A DNA stretch of 16,939 bases from DASRCB01 sp035653295 (lineage in GTDB: Bacteria; Acidobacteriota; Terriglobia; Bryobacterales; Bryobacteraceae): positions 1 to 16,939 of the forward strand of contig DASRCB010000436.1 in the NCBI GenBank assembly GCA_035653295.1, given 5' to 3'. The notes beneath the pieces are model-generated. The model was not told the DNA's origin. It worked only from the letters and a program-made list of their open reading frames with translations, and made no database searches. The stretch's first letter is position 1, and each line of letters starts with the position of its first letter. Shown here piece after piece: positions 1 to 7,371 of the stretch. A program made the translations under genes and the position numbers.

Positions 1-2
1 TC

Positions 3-197
3 ACCGAGGCGCTCCGGATCGACCCAAACTACGACGACGCCATCGCCTACATGAACCTCATGATCCGCCAGCAGGCCGACCTCGCGGATACCAAAGACGA
101 CTACGACCGCGCTATCTCGGAGGCCAACAACTGGGTCCAAAAGGCGCTCGAAGCCAAAAAGACCAAAGCCCAGGGCGCCGGCCGGGCTGCGCCGTGA
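3..197 (+). CDS. TPR-repeat protein, C-terminal fragment
   Basis: The frame enters from the left edge and ends at a TGA at 195-197, giving the last 64 residues of a longer protein. It opens with a TPR-like helix (ALRIDPNYDDAIAYMNLMIR) and continues through a charged, helical stretch to a Lys/Ala-rich tail. This is what the final repeat and tail of a tetratricopeptide scaffold look like; such proteins mediate protein-protein contacts and many in this phylum are exported. The ADOP permease starts 31 bases downstream on the same strand, so the two may be co-transcribed. The missing N-terminus means that localisation and domain partners cannot be judged. The reading frame is secure; the TPR assignment is likely but rests on one repeat. 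Confidence 0.7.
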   Translation, partial: TEALRIDPNYDDAIAYMNLMIRQQADLADTKDDYDRAISEANNWVQKALEAKKTKAQGAGRAAP

Positions 198-228
198 CCT
201 TTCCGCCTGTGCCGCGTCCTGAAACGAA

Positions 229-2700
229 ATGAGCTCACTGCGGCAGGACCTCGTCTATTCCATCCGCACCCTTGCGCGCAGCCCCGGCTACACCGCCGCG
301 GCCTTGCTCTCGGTGGCCCTCGGCATCGGCGCGAACACGGCCATCTTCACCCTCACCAATGCCGTCTTCCTGAACCCGCTGCCGGTGAAGGACGTCTCGC
401 GCGTGCTGGAGCTGTTTACGGTGGATCACGCGACGCGCAGTACGGTCGCGTTGCTTGCGCGTACGCCGGTCTCCTGGCCGAATTTTCAGGACATCCGCGA
501 GCAGAGCGACAGCTTCAGCGGCCTCGCCGCGTTCACTCCGGCCGCCGTGACCCTGACCGGTTTCGGCAGGCCTTCAGTTGAAAACGCATTCCTCGTCACC
601 GCCGGCTACTTCGATGTCCTCGGCGTCCCGGCGCTCGCCGGGCGCACCTTCCGTCCGGACGAAGACCGCCGGCCCGGAGCGAACGCGGTGGTGGTGCTCA
701 GTACCTCGCTGGCGCGGCGGCTGTTCGGCTCGCCGGAAGCGGCCATCGGCCGCAGCATCAACCTGAGCAAGGTCAGCTACGAAGTCATCGGCGTGGCCCC
801 GCCGCGCTTCCGCGGGACCTTCACCATCAACCCGCCGGACACGATGTGGATCCCGCTCAGCATGCACTCCCAGGTCTTCAACGGGCCCATTGAGCAGCTT
901 TTTAACGAGCGCCGCTTCCGCCTGCTGAACACCTTCGGACGTCTCAGGCCCGGTGTCGACGAGCGCCAGGCTTTGGCCGGACTCAAGACCATCGCTTCGC
1001 GCCTCGAAGCGGCGTATCCGCGCGACAATCATGGCCGCTCGTTCGAGGTTGCGCCGCTGGCCGAAAACACCCTGGGCTTCATCCCGCGCGGGCAGATCCG
1101 CGCCGCCGCGCTCGCGCTCAGCGCCGCGGTCGGTTTCGTGCTGCTCATCGCCTGCGCCAATATCGCGAATTTGTCGCTGGCCCGCGCCACCCGTCGCAGC
1201 CGCGAGATGGGCATTCGCGTTGCCCTCGGCGCGGCGCGTGGCCGCCTTGTCCGCCAGTTGCTGACCGAGGCGGAGACCATCTCCGTCGCCGGCGGACTGC
1301 TGGGCATTGCCATCGGCTGGCTCGGCGCGCAGTTGCTGTGGAAGTTCCGCCCGGCGTTCCTTCAGCAGAACGACCTCGATATCCATCTGGACCTGCGCGT
1401 CCTCGCGTTCACCGCCGGGGTCAGCCTGGTGACGGGTCTGCTGTTCGGCCTCGCGCCGGTGTTCCGCGCCTCGCTGCCGGATCTCACCACGGTGCTCAAC
1501 AGCGGCGGCCGCGGCAATATCGAAGGCGGTGGCCGGCATCGACTGCGCGGCCTGCTGGTCATGGCCGAGATGGCGCTCGCCGTGGTGGCGCTGATCGGCG
1601 CCGGGCTGTTCATCCGCAGCATGCAGAACGCGCAGAACATCGATCCGGGGTTCGCCACCTCGAATCTGTGCCTGTTCGGATTCGACCTCGGCTCGGAGCA
1701 GATGCCGCCGGAGCGCGGGCGTCAGTTCATGCGCGATGTGGTGGAGAAGGTCAGCGCCGTTCCTGGCGTGGCGTCGGTGGCCATCGCCGCCAGTGCGCCG
1801 CTGGGGGGCAACGTGCTTCAAACCGTGTTTCGCGAAGGCGAGCCCGTGGAATCGCGCGGCGGGGTGCTGGCCGACACGCTCCCCGTTTCGCCGGGCTGGT
1901 TTGAGACCATGCGGGTCCCGCTGCTCTCGGGGAGGTTGTTGAACGAGTTCGACCGCGCCGGCAGCCGCCGTGTGGTGGTCGTCTCCGAAGCGATGGCGCG
2001 CGCGGTGTGGCCCGGACAAGCCGCCCTTGGCCGCCGTTTTCGGCTCGCCACCGCGCCCGAGCTGTACGAGGTAGTGGGCGTGGTGAAGAACACCGCCGTA
2101 TTCAACATCGGCGAGCCGCCGCAGCCGCGCATCTACCTGCCCTTCGACCAGGCCTGGCAGCCGGTTGCAACGGTGCTGGTGCGCACGGTATCCGCGCCGG
2201 AACGCACGCTACCCGGGGTTCTCGCCGCGGCGCAATCGCTGGACCCCGATCTGGCGCTCCTCCAGCCGCAGACCATGCGTGACGTGATCGCGCAGGCGTT
2301 GTGGGCGCCGCGCATGGCCGCGGTTCTGTTCACCGCATTCGGCCTGCTGGGCATGGCGCTGGCGGTGGTCGGCGTGTACGGCGTGATGGCCTATACCGTG
2401 CTGCAGCGCACCAGCGAGGTGGGCATTCGCATGGCGCTCGGAGCGCCAGCGGCCTCGGTGCTGGGGATGTTCGTGCTCCAGAGCGCGCGCATGGCGCTGG
2501 TGGGGATTGCGGTCGGTATCTTCATTGCGGTGGCGATCACGCGCGCGGTGGCCAGCCTCTTGTTCGATGTCTCGCCGACCGATCCGGTGACGTTCGTGGC
2601 CGTGGCGATCGGCCTGGCGTTGACCGCGCTTGCGGCCGGCGCGATCCCGGCCTGGCGCGCCGCGCGCATCGATCCGGTGCGTGCGCTGCGCGAAGCGTAA
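229..2700 (+). CDS. ADOP-type duplicated orphan ABC permease (MacB/FtsX family)
   Basis: This is an 823-residue inner-membrane permease with two MacB/FtsX-like halves in one chain. The N-terminus (QDL..SIRTLARSPGYTAAA, then LGIGANTAIF near residues 31-40) is the usual start of Acidobacterial duplicated orphan permeases, so the ATG at 229 is favoured although its ribosome site is weak. A periplasmic MacB-like domain follows. The first FtsX core has membrane segments around 288-312 and the GIRVALGA motif near 327-334. A second unit begins near 440 (LRGLLVMAEMALAVVAL), and the last FtsX core runs from about 695 to the end, with GIRMALGA near 732 and the terminal IPAWRAARIDPVRALR. No ABC ATPase gene lies beside it, hence 'orphan'. 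Known MacB relatives couple cytoplasmic ATPases to periplasmic transport or signalling; the substrate here is unknown. Family assignment is firm. Confidence 0.93.
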   Translation: MSSLRQDLVYSIRTLARSPGYTAAALLSVALGIGANTAIFTLTNAVFLNPLPVKDVSRVLELFTVDHATRSTVALLARTPVSWPNFQDIREQSDSFSGLAAFTPAAVTLTGFGRPSVENAFLVTAGYFDVLGVPALAGRTFRPDEDRRPGANAVVVLSTSLARRLFGSPEAAIGRSINLSKVSYEVIGVAPPRFRGTFTINPPDTMWIPLSMHSQVFNGPIEQLFNERRFRLLNTFGRLRPGVDERQALAGLKTIASRLEAAYPRDNHGRSFEVAPLAENTLGFIPRGQIRAAALALSAAVGFVLLIACANIANLSLARATRRSREMGIRVALGAARGRLVRQLLTEAETISVAGGLLGIAIGWLGAQLLWKFRPAFLQQNDLDIHLDLRVLAFTAGVSLVTGLLFGLAPVFRASLPDLTTVLNSGGRGNIEGGGRHRLRGLLVMAEMALAVVALIGAGLFIRSMQNAQNIDPGFATSNLCLFGFDLGSEQMPPERGRQFMRDVVEKVSAVPGVASVAIAASAPLGGNVLQTVFREGEPVESRGGVLADTLPVSPGWFETMRVPLLSGRLLNEFDRAGSRRVVVVSEAMARAVWPGQAALGRRFRLATAPELYEVVGVVKNTAVFNIGEPPQPRIYLPFDQAWQPVATVLVRTVSAPERTLPGVLAAAQSLDPDLALLQPQTMRDVIAQALWAPRMAAVLFTAFGLLGMALAVVGVYGVMAYTVLQRTSEVGIRMALGAPAASVLGMFVLQSARMALVGIAVGIFIAVAITRAVASLLFDVSPTDPVTFVAVAIGLALTALAAGAIPAWRAARIDPVRALREA

Positions 2701-2710
2701 CCCGTGAGGG

Positions 2711-2785
2711 GCAGGCACTCAGCCTGCGGCGGGGGCCTCGCCCCGCCTTGTCCGGTTGCAAACGGGCAGGCTCCCTGAAGCCTGC
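2711..2785. repeat. Composite hairpin element, copy 1 (convergent gap)
   Basis: Three inverted repeats lie in tandem: GCAGGC (2711-2716) with GCCTGC (2722-2727), GGCGGGG (2728-2734) with CCCCGCC (2741-2747), and GCAGGCT (2766-2772) with AGCCTGC (2779-2785). They fill the 98-base gap between the stop codons of the ADOP permease and holB, which converge here. The position suggests a bidirectional transcription terminator or REP-like element. No T-tract follows, so classical intrinsic termination is not assured. The reverse complement resembles the elements at 12022-12059 and 16537-16607. Confidence 0.75.
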
Positions 2786-2798
2786 ACCCCACAAACGT

Positions 2799-3824
2799 TT
2801 AGACCGACTTCCGCAACTCGATCGCCAGTGCGTCCAGCGCGATGCTCTTCTGGATGTTGCGGCGCACCAGCTCATACAACTCGTCGATCTTCTTCACCGC
2901 TGTGCGCAGCCACTCGAACCGCACCGCCGCGGCGATGCGCTTCAACTCGCCCGCGATGTCGCGATTGCGCACCTTCTCCTCGCCATTGGTGAGCAGCAGC
3001 ACGTCCTCGATCAGCACGTACAGGACGTTAAGGTAGTTATCCAGCTTGTCGCGGCGCGCCCCGACCGAATCGGCTTGCTTCGCCCATTCGGCGAACGGGG
3101 CCACGCCGGCCGCCACCTGCAGCAGGCTGAGCATCGCCCCGCGGCGCTGATCCCAGGCCTCCAGATCGATGGAGACCGCCGCGCCCGGACTGCCGGCCGC
3201 CAGCGCAATGCGCCGTTCCGCGTTGTCCAACCCGCGAGCTGTCGCGAAGGCCCGCATCTCTTCCTCGCTCAGCGGCGCCAGGTGGAACGAGACCGCGCGC
3301 GAGCGGATGGTGGACAGCAGATCGTAGGCGTTCTCCGCGGTCATCATCACGATGAGGTACTCGGGCGGCTCCTCCAGCGTCTTCAGCAGCGAGTTGGCGG
3401 CCTGCTCGTTGGCGCGATCGATGTGGTCGATCAGGAAAACGCGGCGGCTCCCGCGCAGCGGTTTGAACTGCGCCCGCTCGCGCAACAGGCGCATCTGCGG
3501 AATGGAGATCTGCCGCAGCGGCCCGTCCGGCGGAAAGGTGATGAAGTCGGGATGGCTGGAGAACAGCAGCGGGTCTTCGTTGCGCTTCTCGGGCGCCCAT
3601 TTCTCCCGGTCGGCGATGGTCTCGGCATTCGCCGCCAGGCTGAGATCGTCCTTCTCGATCCGTTCCGCGCCGCCGAGCAGGGCAGCGGCGAAGCGCCGGG
3701 CCAGGGTAGCTTTCCCGATCCCGTCCGGCCCGTCAAGGAGGATCGTCTGCGGAATCCGCTCCTGCCGGGCGAGCCCCTCCAGGGTTTCGGCCACAGGCGC
3801 GTTGCCGTAAAAATCGGAGAACAT
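2799..3824 (-). CDS. holB: DNA polymerase III delta' subunit
   Basis: A 341-residue AAA+ clamp-loader subunit of the replicative polymerase, acting in the cytoplasm to help load the beta clamp. The sequence shows the family N-terminus (MFSDFYGNAPVAETLEGL), a Walker A loop GPDGIGKAT at 32-40, a Walker B-like VFLIDHID at 129-136, the ANSLLKTLEEPPE segment at 143-155, and a sensor-1 region STIRSRA at 171-177, where the third residue of the usual SRC motif is Ala. The C-terminal third is helical, as expected for the collar domain. The protein contains no cysteine at all, so the four-Cys zinc module seen in the E. coli protein is absent. In many genomes this gene follows tmk; here it stands alone, divergent from the phosphatase gene. 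Identification is strong. Confidence 0.92.
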   Translation of the reverse strand: MFSDFYGNAPVAETLEGLARQERIPQTILLDGPDGIGKATLARRFAAALLGGAERIEKDDLSLAANAETIADREKWAPEKRNEDPLLFSSHPDFITFPPDGPLRQISIPQMRLLRERAQFKPLRGSRRVFLIDHIDRANEQAANSLLKTLEEPPEYLIVMMTAENAYDLLSTIRSRAVSFHLAPLSEEEMRAFATARGLDNAERRIALAAGSPGAAVSIDLEAWDQRRGAMLSLLQVAAGVAPFAEWAKQADSVGARRDKLDNYLNVLYVLIEDVLLLTNGEEKVRNRDIAGELKRIAAAVRFEWLRTAVKKIDELYELVRRNIQKSIALDALAIELRKSV

Positions 3825-3885
3825 TGAAACTTCAGGTTAACAACGGCTGTAGCCTTCCGCCGGGATTCGGCGTCTTTGGTATGTG

Positions 3886-4848
3886 ATGAGGTTGGCGGCC
3901 ATCGCATTGTGCATGGGGTTGAGCTTGTCGTTCGCGCAGACGGCCACGCAAAATGTGGTACCGCCCGGTACGGTCGACAACAAGATCAACCCGCTCGAAG
4001 ACCCGCGCGACCGCGTGTTCTATCCCGGCGACACCGAACGGGTCGGCCCGCTGGCGAAGAAGGTGTGGGGCAACTTCCTGCTCGACCAGAAGGAGATCTG
4101 GACCAGCCCATTTCACATGAACCGCCACAACGCCAAATGGTGGATCCTGTTTGGCGGCGCCACCGGCGGGCTGATCGCCGCAGACCATTACCTGGAAAAT
4201 CGCATCGAGCACAGCAGCCTGCAAACCTCGGTCGGGGGCAACATCTCCCAGGCCGGCGAGCTCTATACGCTCCTGCCCGCGACCGTTGGACTGTACGCGT
4301 ATGGCGTAATCGCCGACGACGCCAAGCCGCGCGAGGTCGGGGTGCTGGGCGGGCAGGCGCTTCTGGACAGTCTCGTGGTGATGGAAGCGCTGAAGCTGAC
4401 CTTCGGCCGCCAGCGGCCCAGCGCCAGCAAGGTTAATGAGCGGTCGGAATGGTTCGACGGCGGCCAGTCGTTCCCCTCGGGCCACGCCATCATGTCCTGG
4501 ACGCTTGCGTCCGTGATCGCTCACGAATATCAGCACACGCCGGGAGCGAAGTGGGTGCCGTACGTGGCCTATGGAATTGCCGGAACTGTGAGCGTGGCCC
4601 GCTGGGCTGCCATGCAGCACTACCCGTCCGATATCGTGGCCGGCGGCGCCATGGGCTGGTTCATTGGCCGTTACGTGTATCAAACGCATAAAGACCACGC
4701 GATTCATCGCCACGAAGCGCTCGTGCCGCAGTTCGTGCCCGCGTTCTCGCCGGAGACCAGGACCTATGGCGCGGCCCTGAACTGGGGCGGCGGCGGAGAG
4801 CCGCGCGGACTCACTCTGGCCAGGCCAATTCCCGTCGGCGGGAACTAA
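3886..4848 (+). CDS. Secreted PAP2-family phosphatase
   Basis: A 320-residue protein of the PAP2/type 2 phosphatidic acid phosphatase superfamily, with an N-terminal signal peptide (RLAAIALCMGLSLSFAQ). All three signature motifs are present (numbered from the ATG at 3886): K170-x6-R177-P178, PSGH at 197-200, and R239-x5-H245-x3-D249, the set that forms the vanadate-type phosphohistidine active site. Hydrophobic segments near 85-100, 128-142 and 222-262 suggest an envelope location. Substrates of the family include lipid phosphates, undecaprenyl pyrophosphate and small phosphate esters; the sequence does not decide among them. A GTG at 3883 is an equally possible start and neither has a clear ribosome site. 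It is divergent from holB (58-60 bases) and its TAA overlaps the convergent fucosidase stop. Confidence 0.88.
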   Translation: MRLAAIALCMGLSLSFAQTATQNVVPPGTVDNKINPLEDPRDRVFYPGDTERVGPLAKKVWGNFLLDQKEIWTSPFHMNRHNAKWWILFGGATGGLIAADHYLENRIEHSSLQTSVGGNISQAGELYTLLPATVGLYAYGVIADDAKPREVGVLGGQALLDSLVVMEALKLTFGRQRPSASKVNERSEWFDGGQSFPSGHAIMSWTLASVIAHEYQHTPGAKWVPYVAYGIAGTVSVARWAAMQHYPSDIVAGGAMGWFIGRYVYQTHKDHAIHRHEALVPQFVPAFSPETRTYGAALNWGGGGEPRGLTLARPIPVGGN

Positions 4849-6209
4849 GCGTAGAATCCCACTTCCGAGATTGCCGGGCGAACCGGGCTCTTCAGAATGC
4901 GCAGGCGCGCGCGTGTCGTCGTGACTGGCGCGGGCAGGCGTAGCAGGCGGCATGAGCCGATGCTGGTGGCCTCCGCGAGCGGCTTCCACGCGCCGTCCTG
5001 CCACTGGTCGAAGGCGAATGCCTCCACGCGCTGCCCGAGGCGGATGTCCTCGCGGATGCGGATAACGCGCATCGGCGCCGGCTGCCTGAAGGTGAAGGTC
5101 ACTTCGCTCTTGTCCAGGGAATCGGTGGTGGTGCAGGGAATTTCGTGGGCGAACGTCGCGCGCAGGGTGTCGCCGAATCCACGAAGAGACGCGACGTCGT
5201 TATCGTGCAGCAGGCCGCGGCGGTCGGGCGGCACGTTCAGCAGGAAGCTGGCGCCGCGTCCGGTGGATTCGTAGTAAAGGTCCATCAGTTCCGCCGGGCT
5301 CTTCACGCGCCCGTTCTCAGCGGCGTGCCAGAACCAGCCGGGGCGAATGGAAACGTCGCACTCGGCGGGCATCCAGTGATGGCCGTTGCGCGTTCCGGTT
5401 TGGCTGTCTTCCGCGCGTACATCGCCCGGCGCGGCGGGGCCGCCGTTTTCGCCCACGGGATCGTAAGTGGCCCAGCAGGTCTCGCCGGCGATGCCTCGCT
5501 CGTTTCCAACCCAGCGGATGTCCGGACCGACGTCGCTGAAGATCACCGCATCGGGCTGAAGCGAGCGCACCAGATCCCACGTGCGCGGCCACGCGTAATA
5601 TGTGTGCTTGTCGATCAGGCGCTTCTCGCGGGCGCCGCCGTAATAACCGTCGCCGCCGTTCGCCCCATCGTGCCACACCTCGAATATCGGGCCGTAGCCG
5701 GTCAGCAGCTCGCGCAGCTGCGCGCGATACATGTCCACGTATCGCGGGCCGCCGTACAGCGCCGAGTTGCGGTCCCAGGGCGAAAGGTAAACGCCGAATT
5801 TCAGCCCCTGCGCGCGTGCGGCTTCCGACAAGTCGCGAACCACGTCGCCGCGGCCCTGGCGCCACGGGCTGTGCCGGATGCAGTGCTCCGTTGTGCGCGT
5901 GGGCCACAGGCAGAAGCCATCGTGATGCTTGCAGGTGAGGATGGCTCCGGTCATGCCGCCGGCCTTTAACGCGCTGATGATGGCGCCGGCGTCGAACTGA
6001 GTGGGGTTGAACAGCGCGGGATCTTCATCCCCGTAGCCCCACTCCTTGTCGGTGAAGGTGTTCACGGTGAAGTGCAGGAACGCGTACTGCTCCATGCGAT
6101 GCCAGCGCAGCTGCCGCTCGGAGGGAAGCGCGCCGTAAGGCGCCAGTGTGTTCGGCGCGGCCGACGCAGCGACGGCGAGCGCGCTCGAAACGAACGAGCG
6201 GCGGGTCAC
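4845..6209 (-). CDS. Alpha-L-fucosidase-like glycoside hydrolase (GH29), exported
   Basis: A 454-residue putative secreted glycosidase that would release alpha-linked L-fucose, or act on a related sugar, outside the cytoplasm. The N-terminus MTRRSFVSSALAVAASAAP is a probable Tat-type signal with a twin arginine. GH29 features include LHFTVNTFTDKEWGYG (45-60), CKHHDGFC (93-100), GLKFGVYLSPWDRNS (135-149) and VWHDGANG (178-185), in which D181 is the expected nucleophile. STGRGASFLLNVPPDRRGLL marks the end of the barrel, and a beta-rich tail of about 100 residues resembles a sugar-binding or discoidin-like domain. The start is a GTG overlapping the rhodanese stop (GTGA, 6206-6209), with GGAG at 6215-6218 five bases upstream, so translation is probably coupled. 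Family is firm; exact specificity is unknown. Confidence 0.88.
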   Translation of the reverse strand: MTRRSFVSSALAVAASAAPNTLAPYGALPSERQLRWHRMEQYAFLHFTVNTFTDKEWGYGDEDPALFNPTQFDAGAIISALKAGGMTGAILTCKHHDGFCLWPTRTTEHCIRHSPWRQGRGDVVRDLSEAARAQGLKFGVYLSPWDRNSALYGGPRYVDMYRAQLRELLTGYGPIFEVWHDGANGGDGYYGGAREKRLIDKHTYYAWPRTWDLVRSLQPDAVIFSDVGPDIRWVGNERGIAGETCWATYDPVGENGGPAAPGDVRAEDSQTGTRNGHHWMPAECDVSIRPGWFWHAAENGRVKSPAELMDLYYESTGRGASFLLNVPPDRRGLLHDNDVASLRGFGDTLRATFAHEIPCTTTDSLDKSEVTFTFRQPAPMRVIRIREDIRLGQRVEAFAFDQWQDGAWKPLAEATSIGSCRLLRLPAPVTTTRARLRILKSPVRPAISEVGFYA

Positions 6210-6622
6210 GGGCGCTCCGTCGGGTAGCCTTTGTCGATCCAGTCGGTGCGCATGTTGGTGGGGATCTCCAGAACGCGCACGTGCGTGAAGCCCATCTCGT
6301 GCAGCATGCGAAACGCGGGCCGGATGTTAGGGCAGTGATCCATCGGGCAGCAGCCGCAGTAGATGACCAGCTCGCGGTCGTGCGGGATATCGCGGACAGC
6401 GGCCTTCAGCGCGGCAAGTCCTTCGTCTTTCGAAGCGGGGCCGTCCATCGGCGCGCCGGGAATGTGCGCGGCTCGCCACAGCACGGGGAAGCCGACGAAG
6501 AAGATCGGAGGCGCGCTTTTCTCGCGAATGGCGGTGGCAAGCGCGGCCGGCTGGATCAGATCGGCGCTGGTCCAGGGCTCGGACTGCGCGGCAAAGAGGA
6601 GCATGAGGAGGGCGGGGATCAT
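6206..6622 (-). CDS. Exported rhodanese-like protein with a Cys-rich active loop
   Basis: A 138-residue single-domain rhodanese-like protein. Residues 1-12 (MIPALLMLLFAA) look like a short signal sequence, so a periplasmic site is likely. The fold is indicated by HIPGAPMDGP (53-62), the strand LVIYC (85-89) with C89 in the catalytic position, and GFTHVRVLE (111-119) before the C-terminal helix. The active loop reads CGCCPMDHCPN (89-99), with three further cysteines at 91, 92 and 97, which is longer and richer in Cys than the usual CxxxxR/G loop. Rhodaneses carry sulfane sulfur on this Cys; activity here is inferred. Its TGA overlaps the GTG of the downstream fucosidase, which suggests one mRNA although a functional link is not obvious. 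The domain call is good; the substrate is unknown. Confidence 0.8.
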   Translation of the reverse strand: MIPALLMLLFAAQSEPWTSADLIQPAALATAIREKSAPPIFFVGFPVLWRAAHIPGAPMDGPASKDEGLAALKAAVRDIPHDRELVIYCGCCPMDHCPNIRPAFRMLHEMGFTHVRVLEIPTNMRTDWIDKGYPTERP

Positions 6623-6681
6623 ACAAGATCATTGTGCGCCAAACCTGCGGGGCGAAGCGCCCGGTAAGATGTTTCTGTGCT

Positions 6682-6792
6682 ATGGAGACCTCTGCCGGCA
6701 TTAGTCTGAACCGAGCATTGCTCCTGTTTCCTGCGTTCCTGTTGGCGGGGTGTCCGCCATGCTGGGCCGGGTATGACCCTGCGCCGATGTGA
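6682..6792 (+). CDS. Possible tiny lipoprotein reading frame or gene remnant
   Basis: A 36-residue frame from an ATG reads METSAGISLNRALLLFPAFL followed by LAGCPP, a hydrophobic stretch ending in a lipobox-like LAGC, as in small lipoproteins. It lies in the gap between the rhodanese and pentapeptide genes. Its stop (ATGTGA) overlaps a GTG that opens a second short frame (6789-6923), starting VTAAVEHALEWYPQSVDRKY, which looks protein-like. The pair could be a decayed lipoprotein gene broken by a frameshift, or chance. No good ribosome site is visible. I do not recognise a family. Confidence 0.25.
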   Translation: METSAGISLNRALLLFPAFLLAGCPPCWAGYDPAPM

Positions 6793-6855
6793 CCGCAGCT
6801 GTTGAGCACGCACTGGAGTGGTATCCGCAGTCGGTGGATCGTAAATACCGTGGTC

Positions 6856-7359
6856 ATGGAGATCCGAAATCGAGCAGGCGAGATCCTGTTTTCAATTCCA
6901 GAAGAGCCGGATTTCATCTTTGATCGTGATCAGCGGAGCATACTCGCCGGGCGCGATCTGAGAAACGCTGAACTGAGGGGCGCGGACCTCAGCTTTGCCG
7001 AGCTGGACGGGGCCGATCTCACTGAGGCGAATCTGTACAGCGCGTTCCTGCTCCGTATTGACCTGTCGAATTGCCGGTGTGTTCGGACGTGCTTCCGTGG
7101 GGCCAATCTGGAGGAGTCCAATTTCAGCGGCGCGGATCTGACCGGTGCAGACTTCAGGCCTTCCGACATTTGGAAGCACACACGAGTTGGCGGCGCGAAT
7201 TTCGTTGGCGCCAATTTGGAGGCGGCGGACATGAGAGGCGCGCTCTATGATGAGACGACTGTTTTTCCGGTTAGGTTCGAGCCACGCAAGCACGGAATGG
7301 TGACCTTTGAGGAAATCGACGACCTCATAAATAGAGGAATGCCACCTCCCGGTATTTGA
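6856..7359 (+). CDS. Pentapeptide-repeat protein
   Basis: A 167-residue protein dominated by A(D/N)LxX-type repeats from about residue 31 to 134 (for example LRNAELRGADLSFAELDGAD and FRGANLEESNFSGADLTGAD), which fold into a right-handed quadrilateral beta-helix. The N-terminal MEIRNRAGEILFSI is a common opening of this type of pentapeptide protein, so the ATG at 6856 is preferred over a TTG 54 bases upstream; a GTG at 6850 is also possible. There is no signal peptide or membrane segment, so it is probably cytoplasmic. Functions in the family range from gyrase protection to scaffolding; nothing here selects one. By hand count several lines of the gene are about 47-57% GC while the adjacent glpD is far higher (one line 78%), a hint of foreign origin. 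It converges on glpD with a 12-base gap. Confidence 0.85.
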   Translation: MEIRNRAGEILFSIPEEPDFIFDRDQRSILAGRDLRNAELRGADLSFAELDGADLTEANLYSAFLLRIDLSNCRCVRTCFRGANLEESNFSGADLTGADFRPSDIWKHTRVGGANFVGANLEAADMRGALYDETTVFPVRFEPRKHGMVTFEEIDDLINRGMPPPGI

Positions 7360-7371
7360 GTCACGAAAGGA

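Noticed and set aside
574..2019. Long open frame on the - strand opposite the ADOP permease
   Set aside because: Arg/Ala/Gly/His-rich translation without recognisable domains; a GC-driven shadow of a clearly identified gene.
2301..3827. Long + strand frame across the end of the permease and opposite holB
   Set aside because: Low-complexity translation crossing a hairpin-filled gap; holB on the other strand has clear motifs.
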